DNA of 64,000 nt from the NCBI RefSeq assembly GCF_000772085.1, contig NZ_CP009755.1, forward strand, positions 1,922,001 to 1,986,000, read 5' to 3'. The notes under the pieces were generated by a model. It ran no database searches, was not told where the DNA came from, and was given only the letters and a program-made list of their open reading frames with translations. Origin of the DNA: Curtobacterium sp. MR_MD2014 (GTDB taxonomy: Bacteria > Actinomycetota > Actinomycetes > Actinomycetales > Microbacteriaceae). A program made the position numbers and the translations under genes. Of this stretch, positions 26,975 to 35,976 are shown piece after piece; the stretch's first letter is position 1; every line of letters begins with the position of its first letter.

Positions 26975-29900
26975 CTAGCCTGCGGAGGAGGTACTCGGGT
27001 CGGTGCCGGACGGCGGGTCGGACGTGCCGGCGTCCGGGGTGGTGACGGCGCCGCGTGCACCGACCGGGTCCTGCTGGCCCTGCACCGTGGCCTTGACCCG
27101 GATCGAGGAGTACCCGTCGGGAACCGGGTCGCTCGTGGTCCACGGCGCGCCCGTGGCCGGGTTCGTGTCGGAGCAGACCACGGCAAGGGTGCAGTACGAG
27201 ATCTCGTAGTCATCCGGCTTCGGCAGCAGACGGCCGTTGTTGTCCGGCGGGTTGATCACCGGCGCCTGCCCGACGACCGCGCTGACCACGGTCGCCCGCG
27301 TGGTGAACGCGGTGGCGGTCGCCGGGGCGCTCGACGCGCAGTACTGTCCGTCGGTCGCGCACGCGGTGAACACCACGCTCGTCTCGAGCCCGTAGCCTGC
27401 CCCCGCCCCGAGCGACGCCGACCCGCTGAAGCGCACGCGGGGACCGCCGCCCACCGAGTAGTAGAGGTAGGGCGTGGACGCCTGCGCGGTGGCGCGGAGG
27501 CCGACCGCCCCGTCGGCGTCGGGCCCACCGGCCGGTTCGACCGTGCCCGTCGGGGCGTCGGGCGTCTGGTAGCCCTGCACGCTGGCCGGCTGCGACGCCG
27601 TGCAGAAGAGCCCGTTGTCGGCGAGGGCGACGTAGCGGTACTGACTCGTGATGCGGTCGTTCGCGGACGAACCGTTCCAGACCTTCTCGGCTCCGGCGGT
27701 CGAGCACCCGGACGGGATCGGGGTGGACGCCGCGTACTTCGCGATGCGCCAACCGGGGGTCCCGCCGGCCCAGTCGGCCTCGGACGCGCTGAGGGCGACC
27801 GCGGTCGTCGATCCGTCCGGCTGTCCCGTGGCCGACAGCTCCGGCGTGCCGGGGGCACCGACGGCCGAGCCGGTGGCCGACGCGTCGTTCCACTGCACCG
27901 GGCTGCCGTCGCGGTCGGCGGCGTTCCGGGCGGAGACCCGCACCGTGTACTCGGCGCCGCTCTGCGCGCCCGGGAAGGACGTGCTCGTCGCGGTCCCGAC
28001 GTTCTTCGTCGCCGACAGTCCCGGACCCTGGACGGACACGACGTAGTTCGAGACGGACGATCCGCTGTTCGGCGTCGCCACACGGTCCCACGCGACGTCG
28101 AGTTGGTCCGGCGTCGCGCTGCTCGGCGTGACGCGCACGCCCTTCGGCGCTGCCGGGACGAAGTCGGCGCTCATCGGCGCGGACTGCGGCGAGGGCTCCG
28201 AGTCGCCGACGGCGTTCCGAGCGACGACGGAGAAACGGTACGACGCGGACGGGTCGATGCCCGTCAGGGTGCAGACCGTCGCGGTGCCGCAGTCCTTCGC
28301 GACGCCGTTCGTCCCCTGGACCCGGTAGCCGGTGATCGGTGCGTTGTTCGCCTGCGGGGTGGCCCACGTCAGCGTCAGCTGGCCACCCTGGAACGTGCCT
28401 GTCCGGGTGGGCGCGCCCGGCGCGTCGGGAGTGTCCTGGACGGCGATGGTCACGTCGCCCCAGACGTACCGGGACGGGTCGTCCGTCGCGTCGGCGACCT
28501 GGTACTGCAGGTGCGCGTCGACGGGTTGGGCACGGTCGCCGACGGTGACCTGGAGTCGGGACCGGTCGGCACTGGGCGTCACGCTCACGCCGGCGGGGAG
28601 ACCGCCCGAGAGTCCGCGGATGGCGACGACCCGCAGCCGCTGGTCGGGGAACGGGTTCGTCGCCTGGTCGTTCGCCAGGACGTCGATGGTCGCGGTCGTG
28701 CCACGCTCGACGACCGCCCGGTCCGCCCCGGGCTGCACGAGCGGCCTGGTCGAACCGACGATGCCGACCCGAACCACCCCGGCGCGACCGGCGTTCGCGT
28801 CGTCCGACACCCCGATGCCGATCGAGGCCGTCGTGTCCTTCCGGGCGTCCTCCGCCACCGAGATCCGGAGCTGCTGGCCCTGCACGGTCGCGGTGGTGCC
28901 GGCGCCCGGGCGGCTGACCACCGAGTACCGGAGCTCCCGGAGGTCGTCCGGGTACGGGTAGTCCGTCAGCTTCGTCAGGTCGAGGGTGCGGGAGTCACCG
29001 GGCTGCAGGTCGATCGACGACCCGGTGAACGCCGGCGGCTGGTTCGACCGGGGTGTCACCTTGATCGGGAGCACGAGCGTCGCGACGCGGCCCTTGCCGC
29101 CGTTCGCGCTCGACCCGTCGGTGACCTCGAACGAGATCGACGCGTTGCCGTAGTACAGCTTCGAGGACGTGAACTGCAGCGTGGACCGGTCGACGACGAG
29201 GTCCTGCCCGTTCGCGTGCGTCGCCTTGACGGTCCCGCGATCGGTGATCTGCGCGGTCCGTCCGTTGGCCGTGACCACGTAGCGGTCGAGCGGGATGCGC
29301 ACGGTGGCCTCGCTCTTCACGGTCACCGCGCCCACGCTGCGGTCCACCTGCGGCAGGGCGTCGTCGAACCCGGGCACGTGGACGAACCCGTAGGCGACGA
29401 CGTCGGGGTGGTCGCTCCGGGTGACGGAGAACGGCACGACCTGTGACGCGTCCGTCAACCGGATCTCGATCCGACGGTCGCTCGTGACCCGGGCGGTGTC
29501 GCCGTACCCGTCGACCACCCCGACCTCGAGGCGGGAGGTCGACCCCTCGGCGAAGAAGACGTTCTGCAGGACGTCGACGGTGACGCTCTCGCGACGCAGG
29601 ATGTCCTGCAGGTCGAGCGTGGTGTCCTCGACCTCGGGACGGAGCGGCGGGGCGTCGCGGTCGACCGTCACCGTCAGGAACGCGGTGCTGGAACCGCCGC
29701 TCTCGTTCGTGACGGTGTAGAGCACCGCGAAGTCGCCCTCGGTCGCCGAACGCGGTGGCGTGACCCGGACCTGGCTGCGGTGGAGCACCTCGGCGGTGAC
29801 CCCCGGGGCGGTCGGCTCGGCCGCGGTGACGGACAGCTGCCCGCCCTCCGGGTCGGAGTCGTTCTGCAGCACGCGCACGGTCACGGACCCACCGGGGCGG

Positions 29901-32812
29901 ATGGTGACGTGGTCGGCCTGGGCGACGGGGTTCGATGCCTGCTCCGCACGGGGGCTGATGCCGACCCGGACCGTGCCGGTCGCGCGGGCACCCAGCGCGT
30001 CGACCACCGTGTAGGTGAACTCGTCGGTCCCGGCGGAGTAGTCCCCGGCGTCGTAGGTCAGCGCATCGGCGGTGACGTCGCTGACCGAGCCCTTCTCGGG
30101 GTTGTCGCCGACCCCGACGAGCTGCACCGAGTCGCCGTCGGGATCGGTGCCGTTCAACGGCACGGTGATGCGCACCGCCTGCCCCGCGACCGCGCGCGCC
30201 GTCACGGTCTTCGGCACCGGCGGGTTGTTCGTCGCGGCGTCACGCTCGCGCACCGAGATCGACACGGACGCGTCCGCGTACTGCCCGTCCGGACCGTGGA
30301 CGCGGTAGACCGCGGTGTGGTTGCCGGGTGTGTCCGGGGCGAGGTACCGGAGCCGGTCGCCGGACACGAAGAGCAGCCCGCCGTCACCGGGCACGTTCTG
30401 CACGAGCTGCGGGTCGAGCGTCAGCGGCTCGCCCTCCGGCTGGGTGTCGTTCGCCAGCACGTCGATCTCGGCGACGTCGCCGACCCGCACCGTGGCGGAG
30501 TCGGACTGCGCGACCGGCGGCTGGATGCGGTCCGGTCGCGGGATCTCGACGACGGTGATCGTCCCGGTGGCGCTGGCCAGACCGTTCGACTCCGTGTACG
30601 CGAAGGTCACCGGTGCGTCGAGCGGCGCGGTCAGGGTGACCCGCACGACGTGCTGGTCGAGGATGCTCGCCTCGACCCCGCTGCCACGGCCGGGGCCGTC
30701 GAGCGCCGTGACCATGAGCACACCGCCGGCCGGGTCGGTGTCCGTCGCGGTGACGTCGGTGTCCTTCGTCGAGAGGGTGGTCACGAACACCGTCTTCGGC
30801 GTCGTGATCGGTGGTGTCGAGGCGTCGGGCGGAGCGAGCACGGAGACGCGCACGACGCCGCTCGCGGTCTTCGTGCCGTCCGTGACGGTGTACTCGAGCT
30901 GGTGGTCCCCCGCTCCGGCCCCCTGGACGCGGAACGTGCCCGCGTCGTAGGACGGGGTGACCGTCAGGCCGCTCGACGAGGAGACGCTGGTGAGCGTGAC
31001 GGCTCCGTTGCCCCCGCGGACGTGGTCGAGCGGCGTCACCGTGAACGCCTTGCCCGCGTAGCCCTGCACGGCGAACGCGTCGGCGCGCAGCGGCACGCTC
31101 CCCTGGGCGGCGACACGCACGGTCATCGATCCGCGGCCGGGGTCGCGGCCGTCGCTCACGACGAGCTGGACGCTGCGGTCACCGGTGCGACCGCTCGCGT
31201 TGCGGAAGTCGAGCAGCCCGTCCGGTGTCGTGGAGACGCGGTCGCCGTCCGCCGAGGCGGACTCCAGGTAGACCGGGTCGCCGTCGGGATCGACCCAGTC
31301 CGACAGCACGTCGGTGACGACGTGCCCGTTCTGCACGACGTCCGCCGAGGTGCTCCGGACCTGCCGCGGTGGCTCGTTCTCGGACTCGGGGCGGACGGTC
31401 ACCCGGACGGTCGCGCTGGCCGACCCGCCGTTGCCGTCGGTGATCGTGTACGGGAACGAGAGCGTGCCGCTGGCCTCCGCCGTGAGCGAGACCTGGAGCC
31501 GCTGGCCGTCACCGACGACGGCGACGCTGCCCTGGCCGTCGGGGACGTCGCCGACCTCGCTGATGACGAGTGGGTCGCCGTTGGGGTCGTAGTCGTTGAG
31601 GAGCACCGGCAGGCTGGTCGTGCGACCCGGTCGTGCGCCGAGGTCGTCGTCCACCGCCACGGGCGGCTTCTGCTCCTTGTCCACCTGCGGGTCGTCGTCC
31701 GACACCCGTTCCTGCTGCCGCTCGTCGTCCTGGTCGACCAGGTCCGCCCAGTTGTCGATGAGCTGTCCACTGCGGCCGATGGCCCACGACCGCCCACTGC
31801 GCGGGTCGTTCGCCACGACGGTGTCGCCGTTGTGCACGATCTGCAGGTCGTCGGCGTCGGCGGTCTGCGCGAGCCGCTGGAGGCCGGTGCCCCGACACGA
31901 GTCCATCGCCTGTCCGCCCGCCCACGCGGCGTAGGTGCAGGAGCCGACGACGGTCGGTCGTGCCGCTCGACCCGACACCCGGAGCGCGGTCCGGTCCACC
32001 TGACCGGAGGCGGAGACGCGCACCAGCCCGGCCGTCCCGGCGACGAGGACCGTGGACGAGGAGTCCGAGGACCGCTGCAGCGCGGGCGATCCACCGACGC
32101 GGTCGCCGAGGTCGACGCTGTCCCCGTCGACCGAGAGCTGCCCCGAGGTGCGGTCGAGCACGGCGACGTGGTCCCCGAAGGACGCCACCTGGAACTCGTG
32201 GCTGCGGTCGAACCGGACCTCCCACCGCCGCTCGACGGTCAGCTCGGTGCCGACGTCGACGAGGGAGGCGCGGCCGGTGCGCGGCGAGTACACCGCGACC
32301 CGCTCGTCGGAGGCGTCGAGGACGGCGTCGGCGCCGAGGCTCAGGTCGGCCTTCGTGGACGCGTCGAAGTCGGACAGCTCGGCCGCCGGGGTCGCCCAGA
32401 GCTCGCCCGTGTCGCCGTTCCCGACCACCGCGGTGTCCCCCGCGAAGAAGACCTGCGGCGAGCCCGCCGGCAGCGTCACGGCATCGCCCACGGTGGCGTC
32501 GGCGACGTCGACCTTCGCGACGGTGCCCTTCGTGCCGTCCACGCTGTACACCTCGGAGCCGCGCTGCACGACCGAGAGGTCGTCGCTCGGGGTGTCGACG
32601 GCGGTGTTGAGCTCGAGCACGCCGGTGTTCGCGCGCCCGACGGCGCCGTACTCCGCCGACGGCACCCAGACGGTGCCGTCCCCCAGGTCGACCCGTTGGG
32701 TGTGGTACCCCGTGGACACCACCGCGGCGGTCGCGACGACGGCGCCGACGAGGATCGACGCGCAGGCCGTGACCGCCGCGGAACGGTGCTCGGCGAGGAA
32801 CGCCCGGATCAC
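26975..32812 (-). CDS. Giant membrane-anchored surface protein: beta-propeller, cadherin-like repeats, Fn3 domains
   Basis: The product is 1,945 residues from GTG 32812. A single N-terminal helix (about 13-35) should anchor it with the rest outside. Residues about 40-340 look like a beta-propeller (repeated ADLSLGADAVLD/VAVYSPRTGRASLVDV-type strands). An acidic Gln/Asp linker follows. Then come about a dozen 90-100 residue cadherin/Big-type Ig repeats with calcium-like motifs such as NDYDPNGDPL, DTDPAGGVL and NDSDPEGGQL, two Fn3 domains (about 1500-1700), and a C-terminal domain ending in a Thr/Ser/Pro tail. No LPXTG motif is seen. It overlaps the kinase gene by GTGA (32809-32812), so expression is coupled to it. 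Confidence 0.9.
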   Translation of the reverse strand: MIRAFLAEHRSAAVTACASILVGAVVATAAVVSTGYHTQRVDLGDGTVWVPSAEYGAVGRANTGVLELNTAVDTPSDDLSVVQRGSEVYSVDGTKGTVAKVDVADATVGDAVTLPAGSPQVFFAGDTAVVGNGDTGELWATPAAELSDFDASTKADLSLGADAVLDASDERVAVYSPRTGRASLVDVGTELTVERRWEVRFDRSHEFQVASFGDHVAVLDRTSGQLSVDGDSVDLGDRVGGSPALQRSSDSSSTVLVAGTAGLVRVSASGQVDRTALRVSGRAARPTVVGSCTYAAWAGGQAMDSCRGTGLQRLAQTADADDLQIVHNGDTVVANDPRSGRSWAIGRSGQLIDNWADLVDQDDERQQERVSDDDPQVDKEQKPPVAVDDDLGARPGRTTSLPVLLNDYDPNGDPLVISEVGDVPDGQGSVAVVGDGQRLQVSLTAEASGTLSFPYTITDGNGGSASATVRVTVRPESENEPPRQVRSTSADVVQNGHVVTDVLSDWVDPDGDPVYLESASADGDRVSTTPDGLLDFRNASGRTGDRSVQLVVSDGRDPGRGSMTVRVAAQGSVPLRADAFAVQGYAGKAFTVTPLDHVRGGNGAVTLTSVSSSSGLTVTPSYDAGTFRVQGAGAGDHQLEYTVTDGTKTASGVVRVSVLAPPDASTPPITTPKTVFVTTLSTKDTDVTATDTDPAGGVLMVTALDGPGRGSGVEASILDQHVVRVTLTAPLDAPVTFAYTESNGLASATGTITVVEIPRPDRIQPPVAQSDSATVRVGDVAEIDVLANDTQPEGEPLTLDPQLVQNVPGDGGLLFVSGDRLRYLAPDTPGNHTAVYRVHGPDGQYADASVSISVRERDAATNNPPVPKTVTARAVAGQAVRITVPLNGTDPDGDSVQLVGVGDNPEKGSVSDVTADALTYDAGDYSAGTDEFTYTVVDALGARATGTVRVGISPRAEQASNPVAQADHVTIRPGGSVTVRVLQNDSDPEGGQLSVTAAEPTAPGVTAEVLHRSQVRVTPPRSATEGDFAVLYTVTNESGGSSTAFLTVTVDRDAPPLRPEVEDTTLDLQDILRRESVTVDVLQNVFFAEGSTSRLEVGVVDGYGDTARVTSDRRIEIRLTDASQVVPFSVTRSDHPDVVAYGFVHVPGFDDALPQVDRSVGAVTVKSEATVRIPLDRYVVTANGRTAQITDRGTVKATHANGQDLVVDRSTLQFTSSKLYYGNASISFEVTDGSSANGGKGRVATLVLPIKVTPRSNQPPAFTGSSIDLQPGDSRTLDLTKLTDYPYPDDLRELRYSVVSRPGAGTTATVQGQQLRISVAEDARKDTTASIGIGVSDDANAGRAGVVRVGIVGSTRPLVQPGADRAVVERGTTATIDVLANDQATNPFPDQRLRVVAIRGLSGGLPAGVSVTPSADRSRLQVTVGDRAQPVDAHLQYQVADATDDPSRYVWGDVTIAVQDTPDAPGAPTRTGTFQGGQLTLTWATPQANNAPITGYRVQGTNGVAKDCGTATVCTLTGIDPSASYRFSVVARNAVGDSEPSPQSAPMSADFVPAAPKGVRVTPSSATPDQLDVAWDRVATPNSGSSVSNYVVSVQGPGLSATKNVGTATSTSFPGAQSGAEYTVRVSARNAADRDGSPVQWNDASATGSAVGAPGTPELSATGQPDGSTTAVALSASEADWAGGTPGWRIAKYAASTPIPSGCSTAGAEKVWNGSSANDRITSQYRYVALADNGLFCTASQPASVQGYQTPDAPTGTVEPAGGPDADGAVGLRATAQASTPYLYYSVGGGPRVRFSGSASLGAGAGYGLETSVVFTACATDGQYCASSAPATATAFTTRATVVSAVVGQAPVINPPDNNGRLLPKPDDYEISYCTLAVVCSDTNPATGAPWTTSDPVPDGYSSIRVKATVQGQQDPVGARGAVTTPDAGTSDPPSGTDPSTSSAG

Positions 32813-34218
32813 CCGGCACTCCCGATCGTGCCGCACTGTTCGGGACTCGCGGCCCCCGTCCTGCCGTCCCGGTTCACCGCGACCGTGATGCACTGCTCGG
32901 TACCGGGATCCCCGGACACGACGAAGGTGGTGCCGGTCTGCTGGCTCGTCGCGCCGGCCGACGTGATGACGTAGGTGTCCCCGGCACGGAGCCCGGGATC
33001 GTCCCAGCTGAAGGACACCGAGTCGCCTCCCCCGCGTGCGGTCACGTCGCGCACCGTCGGGACGGACCCCGTGCCGGCGCGCGTCACGAGCAGGACGCTC
33101 ACCACGGCGAGGGCCGCGACCACGACGACACCGGCCGCGCCGGCGACCACGAGGGTCGAGCGCTTCCGGCGACGCGCGATCGTCGCCGACCCGGTGCGGT
33201 GCACGGTGCCGACGCTCTGGACGCCGACGGACGTCCCGCCCCGCACCGCCCGCCGTGTCCGTCGGCGGGCCGCCACACGCGAGGGTGCCTGCAGTTCCCG
33301 CACGACGGTCCGGTCGCCCTCCGACGACGGGGTGGCCACCGCCCACGACTCGACCGCCACGTCGGCCGGGGTCTGCGGGATCCCGAGCTCCGCCTCGACC
33401 TGTTGGAGCCCGCGGACGAACTCCATCACGGTGGCGGGACGAGCAGCCGCACGACGGGCCATCGCCGTCGCGAGCAGCCGTTCGAGCGACGGGGGCACGT
33501 CGGTCCGGCCGGTCGACCCCACGCCGCCCTTGTCGATCCGGTCCATCAGGTCTGCCGCCGAGTTCCTGCCGCCCGGGACCTCGAACGGAGAGCGCCCCGC
33601 GAGCAGCGAGTACACGGTCGCTGCGAGCGAGTAGACCTCGGACTGGACGGTGCCGCGGGACTCGTCCCCCAGCACCTCGGGCGCGGACCACGGGATGGAC
33701 ATGCCCACCGGCTCGTCGGGGTCGGCGCTGCCGATGGTCGCGGCGATGCCGAAGTCGGAGAGGACGGGGCTGCCGTACGCGGTGCGCAGGATGTTCGAGG
33801 GCTTCACGTCTCGGTGCAGCACGCCCTCGCGGTGGGCCGTCTCGAGCGCGGAGCCGATGCGGACACCGACGGCCAGGACCTCGGACACGGGGAGCGGCTC
33901 GCGTCGGTAGCGCTGGCTGAGCGACGACGAGCACAGCTCCATGACGAGGTAGGGACGGCCGTCGGCCGCGATGCTCGCCTGGAACACCGTGAGGATCGCG
34001 GGGTGCGTGCTGAGCCGCGCCATCAGGTTCGCCTCGGCCTGGAACATCTGCCGCACGCGCTCGTCCACGACCTCGTCGAGGAGCACCTTCACCGCCACCT
34101 GCCTGCGTGGCATGTCCTGCTCGTAGAGGAAGACGTCGGCGAAGCCCCCGGAGCCGAGGACGTGGACGGGGGTGAACCCGGCGATCACCGGCGGGTCGGA
34201 CGGCAGGCGTCGAGCCAT
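32809..34218 (-). CDS. Transmembrane serine/threonine protein kinase with an extracellular Fn3-like domain
   Basis: The product is 469 residues. The Hanks-type kinase is intact: Gly loop LGSGGFADVF (21-30), Lys44, Glu62, catalytic loop HRDVKPSN (Asp137), DFG (Asp155) and APE (179-181). A basic juxtamembrane linker (about 300-354) holds DRTVVREL, followed by one helix (about 355-378). A C-terminal extracellular domain of about 85 residues has Fn3-like spacing (FSWDDPGLRAGDTYVITSAG) and two cysteines. The start is ATG at 34218 with an AAGGGAA ribosome site. It heads the coupled chain with the giant protein, moxR, DUF58 and the transglutaminase-like gene. Confidence 0.94.
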   Translation of the reverse strand: MARRLPSDPPVIAGFTPVHVLGSGGFADVFLYEQDMPRRQVAVKVLLDEVVDERVRQMFQAEANLMARLSTHPAILTVFQASIAADGRPYLVMELCSSSLSQRYRREPLPVSEVLAVGVRIGSALETAHREGVLHRDVKPSNILRTAYGSPVLSDFGIAATIGSADPDEPVGMSIPWSAPEVLGDESRGTVQSEVYSLAATVYSLLAGRSPFEVPGGRNSAADLMDRIDKGGVGSTGRTDVPPSLERLLATAMARRAAARPATVMEFVRGLQQVEAELGIPQTPADVAVESWAVATPSSEGDRTVVRELQAPSRVAARRRTRRAVRGGTSVGVQSVGTVHRTGSATIARRRKRSTLVVAGAAGVVVVAALAVVSVLLVTRAGTGSVPTVRDVTARGGGDSVSFSWDDPGLRAGDTYVITSAGATSQQTGTTFVVSGDPGTEQCITVAVNRDGRTGAASPEQCGTIGSAG

Positions 34219-34274
34219 CAGCGTCGTTCCCTTCCCCGGCCCGCGGCCGGCCCTTCCGTTCGTCGCGGCCAGGC

Positions 34275-34280
34275 CATTCT
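34275..34280 (-). promoter_or_regulatory. Candidate -10 for the kinase operon
   Basis: TAGAAT on the minus strand lies 57 bases before the kinase ATG, in the only gap of this size inside the signalling locus. A weak -35-like GTC-rich element is upstream, but the spacing is poor. Confidence 0.4.
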
Positions 34281-34327
34281 ACGAAGGGCGATCCGACAGC
34301 CGGCGGCCGTGGGCGTCCCTGTGGAGG

Positions 34328-34357
34328 ACGACCATCCCCCACTTCGGGGGTGGTCGT
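34328..34357. terminator. Hairpin terminator between the PP2C and kinase genes
   Basis: ACGACCA pairs with TGGTCGT and CCCCC pairs with GGGGG around a short loop, 13 bases after the PP2C stop codon. It separates the FHA-PP2C transcript from the kinase operon. Confidence 0.65.
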
Positions 34358-34370
34358 ACGGGTGCGACGC

Positions 34371-35192
34371 TCAGTGGCGCGGCAGGGTGTCCTCGACGTC
34401 GGAGTCCTCCGGTGCGGTGTCGACCTGCACGACCACCACGGTGACGTTGTCACGACCGCCGGCGACCACCGCGTCCCCGACCAGACGTTCCGCCAGTGCC
34501 TGTGCCGCGGGCACCCGGGCCGCGATCCGGGCGATGCCGACGTCGCCGAGCTCCTTGGTGAGGCCGTCGGAGCAGACGATGTAACGGTCCCCCGCGCGGA
34601 GCGGCAGGGTCCACCAGTCGGGCTCCGGGGGCTCGCCGAAGCCGACTGCCCGCGTGATGACGTTGCTGTCGGGGTGCTGCTCGGCGTCCTCGGCCCGGAG
34701 CAGCCCGGCGTCGACCATCTCCTGCACGACCGAGTGGTCGATCGTCACCCGACGGAGCGCGCCGGACTCGATCCGGTAGGTGCGGGAGTCGCCGACGTTG
34801 AAGACCAGCGCTGCCGGCTGCCCGTGGGACGCGACGAGTGCGACCCCGGTCACGGTCGTGCCGGCGCCGAGGGCGTTGCCACCGGCAGCGCGCTCGATGT
34901 CGGCGGTCGCGAGCAGCAGCGCGCGCTGGATGTCCTGACGGCTGGTGAAGGCACCGCTGGTGACCTGGTCGAGACGACGGACGACCGCGTCGCTCGCCCG
35001 GTCACCCGCGAGGTGTCCGCCCATGCCGTCGGCGACCACGAAGAAGGGTGCGCCGACGAGGTAGCTGTCCTCGTTGTGGTCGCGACGGCGACCGACGTCG
35101 GTCGCCGCTCCCCACGAGAGCGTCAGGGGTGTGCCGGCAGCGCCGGGGACGTCGATGGCGTGCTCGGTGGCAGCTCGGCCGAGTTCGGTCAC
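34371..35192 (-). CDS. PP2C-family protein serine/threonine phosphatase
   Basis: The product is 273 residues from GTG 35192. The metal-binding motifs of PPM phosphatases are all present: DHNEDSY (about residue 42), VADGMGGHLAGD (about 55), NVGDSRTYRI, CSDGLTKEL and GRDNVTVVVVQ. There is no transmembrane helix, so it is cytoplasmic and likely reverses the phosphorylation made by the neighbouring kinase. The C-terminal tail (EDSDVEDTLPRH) is acidic. The start was chosen for the ribosome-site-like AGAGAG upstream and for a 52-bp gap after the FHA gene; the frame is open further 5'. Confidence 0.93.
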   Translation of the reverse strand: MTELGRAATEHAIDVPGAAGTPLTLSWGAATDVGRRRDHNEDSYLVGAPFFVVADGMGGHLAGDRASDAVVRRLDQVTSGAFTSRQDIQRALLLATADIERAAGGNALGAGTTVTGVALVASHGQPAALVFNVGDSRTYRIESGALRRVTIDHSVVQEMVDAGLLRAEDAEQHPDSNVITRAVGFGEPPEPDWWTLPLRAGDRYIVCSDGLTKELGDVGIARIAARVPAAQALAERLVGDAVVAGGRDNVTVVVVQVDTAPEDSDVEDTLPRH

Positions 35193-35244
35193 GGTTTCAG
35201 GGTCGCTCTCTGGGAGTGGAGGGGCGTGCCGGACGATGGGTCCG

Positions 35245-35976
35245 TCACGGGGCCGGCGGGAACGGTGGGAGGCCGTCGTCCGGTCCGGCCCGGAGGTGCG
35301 GCGACAGGACCTCGATGACGTTGCCGTCACCGATCTCGACGAGCGTACCCGTCAGGACGACGATCGATGCACCCGCCGTCATCCGGAACGGCGCGGCGCC
35401 GGGAGGGCGGACGACGGTCCCGTTCGTCGACCGCAGGTCCGCGACGACGGCGGCCTCGCCCTCGGCGTGCAGCAGCACGTGCGACGACGACACCTGGCCG
35501 CTCGGCGACGGGACGGTCACCAGGACCGGCCCGCCGTCGACGACGACGCGCGGCGCGGCGGGCCGACGACCCACCACCAGGGGCCGGTCGAGGCGGACCA
35601 CCCGGCCGCCGACGCGGACCGACGGGGTCCGTCGGACGAGCGGCCCGTCCTCGGCACGTGGTGCTCCCGCTCCGGGCGGCACCACCGGCAGTGGACCACC
35701 GGGACGAGCACGCAGGACCGTGTCCTCGTCGGACGGTCCGGCCCCCGGTCGCGCACCGCGCCCGGGCCGGACGACCGTGTCGCCGTAGGGGTCGCCGTAC
35801 GGATCGTCGTCGAGGGCACCGTCGGCGGCCGCAGCGGCGGCGCCGAGGGCACGGAGGCCGGCGCTCCCCGTGCGGGACGGGTCACGACCTGCGTCGGTCG
35901 GCGACGGTCGGGCACCGGGGCGCGCACGGATGACCGTGTCGTCGTCCTCGCGCACCGGTTCCCGCACCATGGTCAT
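35245..35976 (-). CDS. FHA domain protein with three T-V-x-R repeats
   Basis: The product is 243 residues. The N-terminal half is disordered and repeats a short motif three times (DDTVIRARPG at Thr14, DTVVRPGRG at Thr67, DEDTVLRARPG at Thr86). The C-terminal half is an FHA-like domain (LDRPLVVGRRP, SSSHVLLHAEG, DLRSTNGTVV; about 125-235). The repeats resemble kinase target sites read by FHA domains, as in GarA. The start at ATG 35976 overlaps the upstream membrane gene by ATGA, which fixes it. It is followed by the PP2C gene. Confidence 0.86.
   Translation of the reverse strand: MTMVREPVREDDDTVIRARPGARPSPTDAGRDPSRTGSAGLRALGAAAAAADGALDDDPYGDPYGDTVVRPGRGARPGAGPSDEDTVLRARPGGPLPVVPPGAGAPRAEDGPLVRRTPSVRVGGRVVRLDRPLVVGRRPAAPRVVVDGGPVLVTVPSPSGQVSSSHVLLHAEGEAAVVADLRSTNGTVVRPPGAAPFRMTAGASIVVLTGTLVEIGDGNVIEVLSPHLRAGPDDGLPPFPPAP

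Noticed and set aside
26063-29446. Plus-strand open frame of over 1,100 codons opposite moxR and the giant surface protein
   Set aside because: It has no recognisable domain, and its composition mirrors the opposite strand; moxR and the Fn3/cadherin protein explain the region.
29780-32974. Plus-strand open frame opposite the propeller and repeat region
   Set aside because: It is an antisense shadow of the surface protein with no independent signal.
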